The notes beneath the pieces are model-generated. The model did no database searches. It was not told where the DNA came from and saw nothing but the letters and a program-made list of their open reading frames with translations. A program made the position numbers and the translations under genes. This document shows, piece after piece, positions 35,060 through 45,900 of a DNA stretch of 64,000 bases (within the stretch, counting starts at the first letter, position 1; each line of letters starts with the position of its first letter). Origin of the DNA: an uncultured Bacteroides sp. (lineage in GTDB: Bacteria; Bacteroidota; Bacteroidia; Bacteroidales; Bacteroidaceae); the NCBI RefSeq assembly GCF_910586915.1, contig NZ_CAJULN010000007.1, positions 1-64,000 on the forward strand, given 5' to 3'.

Positions 35060-36493
35060 CTACCAGTTGTCCGAACGGAAAGAGCCCAAAGGCAACCCGT
35101 CGCAGTAAACATCACCTTCCACATAATTCTTGAATCCGTAGCGGACAGCTACAGGATGCGGCACTTTATCACTTTTCACAACTATTCTGCTACGCTCAAT
35201 CCAGGCTTTTGCGGGATAGAATACCTTGTCCTCACCTGCCACCTCGAAGTTTGCCGATTCAAAACAGTTCTTGCCGCTAATCCACATTTTGGCCCGCTCA
35301 AAGCTCACCATTATCGTATCGTTTTTTATTTCCATACTTTTGTAACAGGGACTTTCGCCGTTCACACCTTCCACCCCATAGGTCTTGGTCAGCGCAAGCA
35401 GTGCCAGCCGTTCGCCGGCAACCTGTTTCTTTGCGGGGTGTATTCCTTTTTCCATTCCCGCGTCCAGCAATACTGCCATACCACTGTTTGCCACGCGATG
35501 TTCCACTTCCGACTGTGCTTCGCGAAGATAGGCGGAATTGATGACCTCTTTGCCTTTTTCGGTAATAAGGCCATAATCGTATGGAGCTATCTGGCAATAG
35601 TAAAAAGGAAAATCCCCTTGTTTCCATTCGGCACGCCAACCGTTAATGAGTGCAGTAAACATATCTGCGTATGTGTGGGCACGGTTCCAGTTATCTTCTC
35701 CCTGATACCAGATGACTCCTTTCATCGTCATCCCGATGAGCGGGTGCAACATTCCGTTGTAGAGCACTGTCGGAGTGCGGTTCTTCGACCGGATGTCCGC
35801 TTCCGATTGGGGAATCTTCGCATCGGGAAAGGCTTTCAGCCAATCGGCCCTCATCCATGCTTCGCACGCCGAACCGCCCCAGGCGGCTACTACCAAGCCT
35901 ACCGGAACGTCCAATATCTCATTGACCAACCTGCCGAAGTAATAGGCCGTTGCACTGAAATCGCGGACATTGACCGGGGTTGCTTCCTTCCACGAGCCGA
36001 TTACATCGTTCTGCGGAACAAAGGCAGAAGCGCGCTTCACCGTAAACATGCGGATGCGGGAGTTTTTGCTGCGAAGAATATCCATATTGGCGTTCTCCAC
36101 CGGCTGGTTCTTAAATCCTTTCATCGGCATTTCCATATTGCTTTGTCCCGAGCAAAGCCACAGTTCGCCTATCAGAATATTATCCAGTGTCTTTTTCGTT
36201 CCATCGTCAAAAGTCAGTGTGTAGGGGCCGCCGGCACCGGGAGTAGAGACGGAAATTTTCCACGCACCGTTCTTGTCGGATGTCGTCACATAGCGTTGGT
36301 TGTTCCAGCCGGTAGTGACCGTTACTTTCTTATTCGGGGTTGCCGTTCCCCAAAGGTTGGCCTTTGCCTGTTGTTGCATCACCATTCCATCGGAAAAGAT
36401 GGCAGGCAGTTTTACTTCCGCGTGTATCGGCAGGCAGGCGGCAAGCAGCAAACTTACCAATACCGCACCTGTTTTAATCATTGAACTTTTCAT
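35060..36493 (-). CDS. SGNH-type carbohydrate acetylesterase (sialate O-acetylesterase-like)
   Basis: A 477-residue exported protein (signal MKSSMIKTGAVLVSLLLAACLPIHA). The SGNH hydrolase signature GELWLCSGQSNMEMPM places the nucleophile serine at about 115. WGGSACEAWM supplies the block with the glycine, and GVIWYQGEDN a further conserved block. The family removes O-acetyl groups from sugars. RG-II carries O-acetylated aceric acid and methyl-fucose residues, so a role in deacetylating side chains before GH139 or GH127 action is a reasonable inference. It sits 53 nt downstream of GH106 and 6 nt before GH139, in one unit. Confidence 0.85.
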   Translation of the reverse strand: MKSSMIKTGAVLVSLLLAACLPIHAEVKLPAIFSDGMVMQQQAKANLWGTATPNKKVTVTTGWNNQRYVTTSDKNGAWKISVSTPGAGGPYTLTFDDGTKKTLDNILIGELWLCSGQSNMEMPMKGFKNQPVENANMDILRSKNSRIRMFTVKRASAFVPQNDVIGSWKEATPVNVRDFSATAYYFGRLVNEILDVPVGLVVAAWGGSACEAWMRADWLKAFPDAKIPQSEADIRSKNRTPTVLYNGMLHPLIGMTMKGVIWYQGEDNWNRAHTYADMFTALINGWRAEWKQGDFPFYYCQIAPYDYGLITEKGKEVINSAYLREAQSEVEHRVANSGMAVLLDAGMEKGIHPAKKQVAGERLALLALTKTYGVEGVNGESPCYKSMEIKNDTIMVSFERAKMWISGKNCFESANFEVAGEDKVFYPAKAWIERSRIVVKSDKVPHPVAVRYGFKNYVEGDVYCDGLPLGSFRSDNW

Positions 36494-36546
36494 TGTAGTA
36501 TGTCTTTATCGTTTAATCATTGCATTCATTGACCGAAAATCTCTTT

Positions 36547-39500
36547 TCATTCTGCGACAGAGAAACTTAAAGGACCGAGCAATCCTGCCGGAAGCAACGT
36601 TTTCTCCGCTCTGCGGTATTTGGCATTCGTCCAGATTCCGTCAAATGGCGCTTTGCCCTCGTCGGCTCCCTGCAATGCGTTTGCCCATGTGTTTGTCACT
36701 TCTATTTCGAGCTTATTCACTCCTTTTTTCAAAGCACCGGTGATATCCGCCCGATAAGGAGCCGTCCAAACTGTGCCGCACTCCACCCCATTCACGCGAA
36801 TGGTTGCGATATTACCAATCTTTCCCAAGTTCAGACAAACCTGTCCGCCTTGCTTTACTTTCTCCTTCCAACGGAACGTTGTCTGATAAACGGCAGTTCC
36901 CGAATAGTAACGAATCTGTTCATCTTCCTCTTTGCTCCAGTCGAACAGTACGTTGCGGTCGATTTCTTTTCCCGTAGCGAGGAAATGAATCCTGTATTCT
37001 GCCGGATGTAAAGGAATCTCCCGTGTTTGGGAGGAGACCGCCTTTTTCGCCTTCCACAACTTTTGCGCATCCTTGCCGCCTTCTGTTGCAGAGAAAACAA
37101 CAAATACCGATTCATTGGGAGCCAATGTCAGGGTGACTTCCGTGCGATTGCCTTTTAAAGCATAAGGCGGGTTGACATCCATTTCGCCCGTTACAGGATT
37201 CCAACATTCCGGTTTGCCGCCGTCGATACGCATACTTGCGGTGAACGTGCGTGTTTCTTCTTGCTGATTGGCAATGAAATAGATATCCCCCAAGTCGCCA
37301 CGGCGATGCGTCCAGGCAATGTCGTCCGGCACAATCAAATCACGCTCCAATCCGTAGGCCAAAAAGTCATCGTCCGTATAAGGGATGGCGGGTATCAATA
37401 CGCCCGCCTCTTTCAGTTCGTCTATCTTCTGCTTCACCTCCGGCGAAAGCTCTACCGGGTCGGGATTCATCGGACGGGCAAGCGGCAGTATCAAGACCTT
37501 GTAAGCGGCTCCGCCCGGCAATACCATTCTGCCGTTTTCCGCTTTTGCCAAACGCAAAAGGGCGTCTTTATTAAAACTGTCGTATGCATACCCCCGAAGC
37601 GGATTCACCCACTTTTCGGGGTCGGCCATATTGGCGGAATGGGTGACGCCTACCGGACGCACACGCAAAGGCTCTCCTTCGTTCTTCAAACGGATGCGTT
37701 CACTCTCCACCCGTTGCGCACCGAAGAGCCCCGGCAAGGAAGGAACCAGGCGTTCGGGCAAGATGGAACGCCGGGGAACCTCTTCTCCTGTAAATACGGC
37801 GATGTCCGTCACCGGATGTCCGTATTGCAGCAACGACTGGCAACGGGTGACGTAGTCGGAAAACGCTTTCGCACCCTTGTCCCACCAAGTCTGGTCGCGT
37901 TGGAAAAATAATCCGATACCCTCCAAAGTCATTCCGGGCCGGCGGTCCAACCAGGGATTATGTACGTAAACGTGATAGAAAAGACGGTTGATGCCAAGTG
38001 CGTAATTACGGTCCAACAGTGGTTTCAACATCCCGGGATGTTCGTTCCAAGTGCCGCGTACTTCCGTAAATCCTTCCGCCTGAATGATATTCTTGCCATA
38101 GATATGTGCTCCGCTAATGGCGTCGAGCATATCATTGGGTTTGTCGTGCGTCGGGCTGTTGAGCCAAAACTCTCCCATCGGCAGGTCCACTTGCCGATAA
38201 TGCAGCAATCCGTCACTCACCATCGTAGGCGACACGCATTCGGCAGAGAATTGGCAGCCGTATTCCTCGGCGCAGTCTGCCAGGACTTTATAAAACACGT
38301 CGGCCACCAGTTCGGATATAGTCGTGCGTACGTCGCGCAGAATCTTCTCGCTTCGTTCGGCACTTTCCATCGGGATACCCGCCAAGAGCGGCAGATAAGG
38401 CATCAGGTCATATCCGCGCCGTTTCTTGAACTCAACGGTGAAATGTCTGCTCCAGTTCTGGCTGCCGCATTCCCAACTGTCGACGTGCATATACTTCAGT
38501 ACGCGCCGCGCCACTTGCAGATGGGTCTTTACAAACGCCTGTGCAAACCAGTTGTCGAATTGCTTGCGTACAATCGCCGGATTGAACTTGTCACATTCCA
38601 GCCCCTTCCCGCCTCCGGCGGTTGCGTTGGTGTGTCCGGTCGAGGTATGTCCCATACGCAGCAGTTTCCATCTGCCTTCGGGCAAGACGACTGTCAATGT
38701 CTTCTCCGGAAGGTTGCCTTCTTTCTTGAACCGGTCGGTCAGGTTGATGATTTGCGAAAGGGCATAGCAGTCTTCTTTTCCTATTTCGCTCTCTTTCGTG
38801 GCGGGAGCCACGCGCCATACGAGTCCGGCTTTTCCTTCCCACTGATTCAGACGGGCTTCCCGATGCAGGCGCAGTTGCTTTATTTTAAGGTTCGGTTTCC
38901 ATTTGGCGGCATCCATATCTTCGCTTCCGGGTTCGCTTCCTTCGGGAGTCCAATAGAAACGGAAATAACGCGCCGTAGTTGTAGGAATAGCGTGCGTGGA
39001 ATTTTCATCTGTATTCTGCCATCCCTGACGGGCAGGAACCAATTGTTTCACCAAACGATAACGAAGGCCATCGTCGCTTGCCATCACCTTCAGGCGGTGT
39101 GCCTGATAATTGTTTCCGCTCAGGACGATTTCGATGTTGCGGCAAGTAAAAGGATGCTCGTATTCATACTGTATGTAACAGGGATATGAGGAGCGAATCA
39201 CGCCTGCGGCATCCCTGTTGACCGTCTTTTGAATATCGACATGAGTGCCTTCGGCAGTATTGACACAGGTAATCTTTGCCGGCATCTCATCTGCCGCGTC
39301 CTCTACGGGAAGCGCAAAGAGGGCAATGTCTTCATAATACCCCTCATATGCTTCCGGCTGCGGCAGATGCAGGGCTTTGAGTGTGCCGCCGGCAACGATG
39401 GTATCACTCCAGACGACCTTTTGCATGGATTCCTCCGGAGCAATCCACGGACCGCCTGCCAACGCAAATCCGTCGCAGATATGCATCCCCAGTTTCAATC

Positions 39501-39843
39501 CCAACCGGTCGGCTTCCTCCATGCTGAAGCGTACCATATCCCACCATTCCGGTGTCAACTGCTGTGCCTTTCCGTTGTATTGCGCTCCTTCTGCGACTCC
39601 CCGGATGGGCATCAGATAAGTACCTCCCAATCCGGCGTGCTTCATTGCTTCCAAATCGGCGGTGATTCCCTCTTTGGAGACAGCGCCGTACATCCAATAC
39701 CAAAAGGTCCAGGGCTTTGCTTCGTCCGACGGGTTGAGGAACCGTTCGCGGAGCGAATCCGTCTGCCGGGCCCCGGAAGGCGATACGGCAGTACAGGCCA
39801 ACAGGGTGATTGCAAATATTCGTTGTTTCAGTCGGTTTTTCAT
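36547..39843 (-). CDS. GH106 alpha-L-rhamnosidase
   Basis: A 1,098-residue exported enzyme (signal MKNRLKQRIFAITLLACTAVSPSGA). GH106 hallmarks include PWTFWYWMYGAVSKEGITADLEAMK and GMHICDGFALAGGPWIAPEESMQ. A carbohydrate-binding beta-sandwich follows the barrel start. The C-terminal galactose-binding domain shows INGVECGTVWTAPYRADITGALKKG. Its size and position match BT0986 of B. thetaiotaomicron, the structurally known RG-II rhamnosidase. Catalysis in this family uses calcium. It is separated from the upstream GH2 gene by a 236-nt gap with two long hairpins. Confidence 0.92.
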   Translation of the reverse strand: MKNRLKQRIFAITLLACTAVSPSGARQTDSLRERFLNPSDEAKPWTFWYWMYGAVSKEGITADLEAMKHAGLGGTYLMPIRGVAEGAQYNGKAQQLTPEWWDMVRFSMEEADRLGLKLGMHICDGFALAGGPWIAPEESMQKVVWSDTIVAGGTLKALHLPQPEAYEGYYEDIALFALPVEDAADEMPAKITCVNTAEGTHVDIQKTVNRDAAGVIRSSYPCYIQYEYEHPFTCRNIEIVLSGNNYQAHRLKVMASDDGLRYRLVKQLVPARQGWQNTDENSTHAIPTTTARYFRFYWTPEGSEPGSEDMDAAKWKPNLKIKQLRLHREARLNQWEGKAGLVWRVAPATKESEIGKEDCYALSQIINLTDRFKKEGNLPEKTLTVVLPEGRWKLLRMGHTSTGHTNATAGGGKGLECDKFNPAIVRKQFDNWFAQAFVKTHLQVARRVLKYMHVDSWECGSQNWSRHFTVEFKKRRGYDLMPYLPLLAGIPMESAERSEKILRDVRTTISELVADVFYKVLADCAEEYGCQFSAECVSPTMVSDGLLHYRQVDLPMGEFWLNSPTHDKPNDMLDAISGAHIYGKNIIQAEGFTEVRGTWNEHPGMLKPLLDRNYALGINRLFYHVYVHNPWLDRRPGMTLEGIGLFFQRDQTWWDKGAKAFSDYVTRCQSLLQYGHPVTDIAVFTGEEVPRRSILPERLVPSLPGLFGAQRVESERIRLKNEGEPLRVRPVGVTHSANMADPEKWVNPLRGYAYDSFNKDALLRLAKAENGRMVLPGGAAYKVLILPLARPMNPDPVELSPEVKQKIDELKEAGVLIPAIPYTDDDFLAYGLERDLIVPDDIAWTHRRGDLGDIYFIANQQEETRTFTASMRIDGGKPECWNPVTGEMDVNPPYALKGNRTEVTLTLAPNESVFVVFSATEGGKDAQKLWKAKKAVSSQTREIPLHPAEYRIHFLATGKEIDRNVLFDWSKEEDEQIRYYSGTAVYQTTFRWKEKVKQGGQVCLNLGKIGNIATIRVNGVECGTVWTAPYRADITGALKKGVNKLEIEVTNTWANALQGADEGKAPFDGIWTNAKYRRAEKTLLPAGLLGPLSFSVAE

Positions 39844-39959
39844 TCCAATATCTGTTTTTACTAAAGTAAAGACGGAAATCCGGTGATTTTGTACTCACTA
39901 CCTGCCGTTCCTTTTCAAACGTCCTTTCCATTTGCCTGAAACGATTGTATCATTGGCTT

Positions 39960-40073
39960 AAATCATACGGTCGATTGGATAGATTCGTACGTACGTTTCC
40001 ATCCAATCGACCGTATGATTTGTTCAAATATACTTGTCGAACCGACCGGATATACAGGTCGATTCGGCAAGTA
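39960..40073. repeat. Two long intergenic hairpins between GH2 and GH106
   Basis: The first hairpin has 21-bp perfect arms (39960-39980 with 40001-40021), left arm beginning AAATCATACGG, around a 20-nt loop that itself contains the palindrome CGTACGTACG. The second has 17-bp arms (40031-40047 with 40057-40073) with two mismatches. No T-run follows on the minus strand, so they are not ordinary terminators. They start 7 nt past the stop of the GH2 gene at 40080. The rest of the gap, 39844-39959, shows nothing recognisable. Confidence 0.85.
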
Positions 40074-40079
40074 GCCGTC

Positions 40080-42932
40080 TTATTCCATAAACCGGAACAC
40101 AATCCGTCCCGTTTGCGAGCCGTCTACCCACTTGGCCTGTGAAGAAGGGCCGCACAAGTCGGTAGCGTTCACCTTATTGCGTACGGGCGGGATTACGTTC
40201 AGAACGGAAATCCCACTTTCGGGAAGCGTATAGAGCAAACGGTCGCGGCCGTCGCGCGGCTGATATACTCCGATGTAAGCATCGGGTGTTTCGTTTGTCA
40301 GGCTGATAGTGCCTTCCGTGGTACGGATATTCATCCAGGATACATTGCCGAAGTATCCCTTGAATTCGGGGTAAGTGAACGTTTCGCCCGGAATAAGGTC
40401 ATTGTAATCGTTCTCCCAAACGTCGTACTGCGTGCCGTGGATGCGGTTTTGCCATACACGGTACGGGCCTGCCCCTAACCAGCGTTTGCCGACTACCTGC
40501 TCTTCGGGATAGTCGAAACGGATTCCCATCAAATCGACCACGCCGGAGAAATTGTAAGTATAGTCGAGTGTCATTACTCCGCTCGGGGCGATTGTCCATT
40601 GTGCTTTCTCCAGATTGCCCAACTTATAGTTTGCGGTGACAATCAGATTACTGCCCTCTTCTCTTACATCCAACTTAGTGAATACCGCCGCATCGGGAAA
40701 TTCGCTGTAGGTGCGCTCTTTCTCCTTTGCCTTTTCGTCATCGTGGTTATAGAACTGGTCTAACGAACGGTCGGCACGGCGGGCAGCGATAAAGCGGGGA
40801 CCGTTGGCAAAGCTGATTTTGCGGTTGTTGACGGATACACCTTTCAGTTGGCCGTCTTTCTTCGAAAAGACAAAAGTACGATTGCCGGCTTTTACGGTAA
40901 GTTCGTTTTCCGTCGCCGTATAAGTGGCTTTGCCGGACGATGGAGACTCCTCTGCTGTCGACCGGTGCAGTTTATCTACCGGAAATGTCCAACGCCAAAG
41001 TTCGTGTCCCTGCTTGTCGATGGCCGTGACGAAGAGAGCGTCCGCTTCGGGGAGAATCGTTGTTCCGATATCTAAGGTACCCGCAGCATGGGCGGCGACG
41101 TCACTGCCTTGCACCTCTCCCTGCTTCAACACCTGCGCCTTTGCTTTGGGAGCATCCGTTGTCAAAGGAAATTTCATCTGTTGCCAGAGGAAGCGGCACG
41201 TATTCAGGTTCAGGTAATCGTAACGGTTTTCGACAGCGAACTTACCGTCAAATGTTCGGTCGACGGAGCTATTCATTATCTGCACCGGACTCCATAACTG
41301 TTTGATGGTATAGTAACTACCCTCTTTCTCATGATGCGGGCCTACAATACCGTCAGCACCGAAATTGCCTTGATTGTCTATGAAGCCGTCCATATCCACA
41401 CGCTTCACACCTTCGTCTGCCAATACCCACAAGAAGCCGCCGATGCAACGGGGATGCTTGCGCATCATCTCCCAATAATCATACAGCCCGGCACCGTGAC
41501 CGCCGTCATACAAACCGTGCAGGAACTCCGTCGGCATAAAGATTTCGGGCAGGCGCATATAGTTCTGGCTCTCGCCGTACGAACGGTAGTGCATGGTTTC
41601 AAAACCCGAGAAGTTGCCTTGCGGATGAATCACCGGACGCTTTTGCGGATCGTATTTGTGAAACTCTCCGTCCAGCTCCGTGTTCCAGCCCTTTTCGTTG
41701 CCGTTGCTCCACCATATGATGGAAGGATGGTTGACGTCACGTCCAATCATCCCTTCAATCAGGCGTGTGCCGGTCGGGGTGTCGTACTTGCCGTGCCAAC
41801 CGCCCAATTCGTCCATCACATACAGACCGAGCGAATCGCACGCTTCCAGAAATTCCGGGTCGGCAGGATAATGGCTCAGACGGACGGAGTTCATGTTCAT
41901 GCTTTTTATCAGAAGCACATCTTCCACATTCTTCGCTTTGCTCAGCGTACGTCCGCTTTCGGGACGGAAGCTATGACGGTTGACGCCACGCACGTTGATG
42001 CGGACTCCGTTGATGTAAAGCCCGTCGCTCTCGCGGACTTCAATGGTGCGGAAGCCGAATGTTTCCGTTTCGTTGTGCAACACCTTTCCGTGCTTGTCGA
42101 GCAGGGAGAAGTGCGCTTTATAGAGATTCGGCGTCTCTGCCGTCCACAAGGCGGGACGGGATACATTGAACCGGACGGAAGTCCAGTCTCCGCCGGCTTT
42201 CACCGGTACGGTCGTTTCGGCCAGTTTCCTGCCTTTGCCATCCGAGATTTGTGTGCGGATACTCATTCCGTTGTCGGACAGGTTCGTATAACAGTCTGCA
42301 CGGAAAGTACCGTCCATCTGCGCATCTATGGCGATATGACGCAAGTGGACGGCAGGTTTCACCTCTAAGAATACCGGACGGAAGATACCGCCAAAGTTCC
42401 AGTAGTCGGCACGCCGCTCGGCTAAGTTGACGCTTGCATTCTCGCTCTCTTTGGCTACTGTCACTTCCAACAGGTTCTTCTTGCCGTATTTCAGGAAATC
42501 CGTGACATTGTAGGAGAAACGATAGAAAGCTCCCTGATGCTTCGGACCGACTTTCCGACCGTTCACTTTCACTTCCGTATCTGTCATGGAGGCTTCAAAG
42601 ACCAAGTTTACCTGTTGTCCGCGAAATTTTTCGGGAATCTCAAATTCGTACTTATACATTCCCTTCTCATCGGCTACTCCTTCGGGAAATGCTTTACCGT
42701 AGAAACTGATACCGTATTGGTAAGTGCCAAAACCTTGCAACTCCCAACAAGAGGGCACACCTATCTTCGTCCATTTGCCTGAATTGCGTCCGTCGGTGCA
42801 GAAGAAGTCCCATTCTACCATGTCGTCACATCCGCGACCGGATAGGTACTGCCGCTCCGTCTGCGGAAGATGTTGGGCGGTCAAGGTAGTCGCCAACGCG
42901 AAGGCAGATAATAAGGTGGTTACTTTTTTCAT
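40080..42932 (-). CDS. GH2 exo-glycosidase (candidate RG-II beta-galacturonidase or beta-glucuronidase)
   Basis: A 950-residue exported enzyme (signal MKKVTTLLSAFALATTLTAQ). It has the complete GH2 layout of sugar-binding domain, Ig-like domain, TIM barrel, and C-terminal DUF4981/beta-sandwich domains. The acid/base glutamate is in WWSNGNEKGW (about 412) and the nucleophile in MPTEFLHGLYD (about 465). The conserved barrel entry NGVRINVRGVNRHSF is intact. By order it corresponds to BT0992; I recall an acidic-sugar activity on RG-II chain A for that enzyme but am not certain. It lies 23 nt after the next GH2 gene. Confidence 0.85.
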   Translation of the reverse strand: MKKVTTLLSAFALATTLTAQHLPQTERQYLSGRGCDDMVEWDFFCTDGRNSGKWTKIGVPSCWELQGFGTYQYGISFYGKAFPEGVADEKGMYKYEFEIPEKFRGQQVNLVFEASMTDTEVKVNGRKVGPKHQGAFYRFSYNVTDFLKYGKKNLLEVTVAKESENASVNLAERRADYWNFGGIFRPVFLEVKPAVHLRHIAIDAQMDGTFRADCYTNLSDNGMSIRTQISDGKGRKLAETTVPVKAGGDWTSVRFNVSRPALWTAETPNLYKAHFSLLDKHGKVLHNETETFGFRTIEVRESDGLYINGVRINVRGVNRHSFRPESGRTLSKAKNVEDVLLIKSMNMNSVRLSHYPADPEFLEACDSLGLYVMDELGGWHGKYDTPTGTRLIEGMIGRDVNHPSIIWWSNGNEKGWNTELDGEFHKYDPQKRPVIHPQGNFSGFETMHYRSYGESQNYMRLPEIFMPTEFLHGLYDGGHGAGLYDYWEMMRKHPRCIGGFLWVLADEGVKRVDMDGFIDNQGNFGADGIVGPHHEKEGSYYTIKQLWSPVQIMNSSVDRTFDGKFAVENRYDYLNLNTCRFLWQQMKFPLTTDAPKAKAQVLKQGEVQGSDVAAHAAGTLDIGTTILPEADALFVTAIDKQGHELWRWTFPVDKLHRSTAEESPSSGKATYTATENELTVKAGNRTFVFSKKDGQLKGVSVNNRKISFANGPRFIAARRADRSLDQFYNHDDEKAKEKERTYSEFPDAAVFTKLDVREEGSNLIVTANYKLGNLEKAQWTIAPSGVMTLDYTYNFSGVVDLMGIRFDYPEEQVVGKRWLGAGPYRVWQNRIHGTQYDVWENDYNDLIPGETFTYPEFKGYFGNVSWMNIRTTEGTISLTNETPDAYIGVYQPRDGRDRLLYTLPESGISVLNVIPPVRNKVNATDLCGPSSQAKWVDGSQTGRIVFRFME

Positions 42933-42955
42933 TGTTACTTTTATTATTGTATTGG

Positions 42956-45900
42956 TTATTTAATGGCTGTTATGCGTATATGCAGGGTGTGTTCTTTCTT
43001 TTCGACGGCATACTTTTTCAGCACACCCGGGCCGCAACTGCTGTTGCCCAGTCCGAGCACGGCGGCATCGAGGCTGAGAATTACTTCGGAACGGGGTTGT
43101 AAGTTGCAGTCGTGTGTCTCTCTGTACAAGTCCCGTGCCGTGTAGTGCAGGGCGGATGCAGAGAAAGTGCTCTCCACCGCATCGATACGGATACCCCTCT
43201 TCCGTTTGTCGGTCAGTGTCAGAAAGTGTATGTCTTCTTTATTCCCGCTATCCTGCGGACGGGGGTAGTGTACATATTGTTCGTCTACCGTGCCTTGCCA
43301 AAGCCCTGTTGCGGCAGAAGATTTACGGTCGGGATAGTTGTCCTGCGGCCCTCTGCCATACCATGTGAAAGTGTCGTAGGGCGAAGCCAAGCAGAAAGCA
43401 ATTCCCAGACGGGGAAGTTCCGGAAGCACACCTCGCGGCAGGAAAGAAGTTTTCAGGTCTATCGTGCCGTCGACAAAGACTGTATAAATGGCCGTAGTCG
43501 TTATCTTGCCCTCCTTATATATATAGTTGGTACATACACGGACAATTATCGCGCCATCCTCACGCATCCGGTGACTGAAAGATTCCAAACTCACCTGCGG
43601 AGCATCCATACCGTGCTGTTTCCAGTCTTTCGCCAGCCAGTTGCCGAAACTCTTATCGTTATCGGTAGGAGCACGAAAGGCTTGCGTTAGGGGCTGGAAC
43701 GGAAAATATTCGGGATGCGCCAGCATCTCTTTGCCGTTGTAGATAAGGGAAGCAACTCCTCCGGTCAATCTCTTTTCCCACCGGATGGAGAAAGCACGCC
43801 CGCCGACCTGTAAGGTTTCATCCTCCTCTTTGATTTGCAACTCTCCCTTATTGGCTAAATCGGCAGGCAACAGACCGCCCTGCTGCAAACAGAACTGTTC
43901 CCACGCTATTTCATGTCCGGCTTTCGCCCAAAGAGCATCCGACTTTAAGACAATGCTTACTTTAAGCTGACAATCCGCCGTAAAATTTTGACGGAAAGGG
44001 CTTTCTTTAGGCAAGGAACGGAAAGCTGGCAAAGGAAGGATTCCGGTTTCTCCCGGAGCTACTTCGGGAAGTGTGAGTTCTCCCCGGTCTTTCTCTTTGC
44101 CATCTACCCACAGTGTCCACAAACAACGATAGGATGACAAGTCCGTGTGATGATTACGGTTGGTTATCTTCAGCATTCCGTTCTCCATGCTCAACCGGAC
44201 GGGAGCATATACCTTCTTCACTTCCCAGTACTTGGGAGTGGTTTCGCGGTCGCTCATCAGCAAGCCGTTGAAGCAGAAGGCTTTCAAGTTGGGCTTATCT
44301 CCGAAGTCGCCGCCATATGCTACCATCGTACGCCCGTCGGGCAGGGTCTTGTAAATACCCTGGTCTACCCAGTCCCAAATAAATCCGCCCAACATACGGG
44401 GATGGCTGTATATCTCCTCCCAATATTCCCCGAAATTGCCCAATGCATTTCCCATCGAGTGAGCATATTCGCTTGTCATTACCGGACGATTATCGTTGGT
44501 ACGTCCGGCAATCTCCAACAGCCTCTCCCAACGTGCATTTTCCGCCCGTTCTTTATCCTCACCTTCCGCAATACCCGGATTCAAGTATTCCTGTTTCACC
44601 CGTGTATAAAAACGGCTGATTACATCAACTGTTTTTGGGTCAGGATTACCGTCTACCCCTTGTGCCCCTTCGTAATGAACAGGGCGCGTGGGGTCAAAAT
44701 CATGCAGCCATGCCGAGATAGCCGCAAAGTTAGGGCCGTAACCACTTTCATTTCCCATGCTCCACATTACGATACTCGGATAGTTCTTATCACGTTCCGC
44801 CATGCGGACTGCACGGTCCATAAATGCGGCATGCCAATCGGGGGTACTGGCTAAAGTTCCCCGCAATCCGTGTTCTTCAATATCCGCTTCGTCCATGACA
44901 TAAAGCCCGATACTGTCACAAAGCTCGTACCAACGACTCACATTGGGATAATGGCTGGTACGCACCGCATTGATATTGGCCTGTTTCATTAAGAGAATAT
45001 CCTGAATCATTCGTTCTTCACTCATTACCCGTGCTGTCCGTGGGTCGTGCTCATGGCGGTTTACTCCACGAAAACGAACCGGATTGCCATTTACCAATAG
45101 CTGTCCTTTCTTAATCTCCACCAAGCGGAAACCTACCGGCTGCTCTACTTGTTCCACCACTTTTCCTTCTGCATCCTGCAAAGTAATGAGTAGTTTATAG
45201 AGATAAGGAGTTTCCGCAGTCCATCTTTCCGGTGATTTTATGACGGTGGATAATCGTCCCATCTTGCGAGGACCACGTTGCGGATACCACTCATTCATCC
45301 GGCTTGCCTTATGTGCCAAATCGAGAATATCTTCCACGTCTCCTTGAAGAGTTGCCACATCTTTTCCGGAAGCATCTTTCAAAACTCCCTGTATAGTATA
45401 ACCTTTACCTGTGAATCCTCTATAAACACTGAACTGCGGGTCAATCTGCAAAATGAAATCCTCATAATTACCAGCAGATGAAGGAAGAGTGCGCACCGCA
45501 TAATCACGAATACGAACATCCGACGTGTGTACCAAATGAATGCTCCGATGAATGCCTCCGAAACGCCAAAAGTCCTGGTCTTCCAGATAAGAGCCGTCGC
45601 TATACCGATAGACTTCCAATGCTATCTGATTCTCTCCGGAGTGCAGATACTTTGTGATATTGAACTCACTCGGTTCCATACTTCCCTGGCTATACCCTAC
45701 CCGCTCACCATTTATCCAAACATAAAAGGCACTCATCACTCCCTCAAAACGAAGATATGTCTGTCCTTTGGCTTCCCATCCGGCAGGCAGGACAAAAGTA
45801 CGGCGATACTGCCCTACCGGATTCCTCTCCTTATAGGTCGTATAATCTGCTTTCGGCTCTCCCATTACCCGTGGCGGGTCTATCTTGAACGGATAACCTG

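Noticed and set aside
34091..36484. Plus-strand open frame of 797 codons antisense to the esterase and GH139 genes
   Set aside because: It overlaps two well-supported minus-strand enzymes, has no recognisable domain or signal peptide and has low-complexity His/Phe-rich composition. It is a codon-bias shadow.
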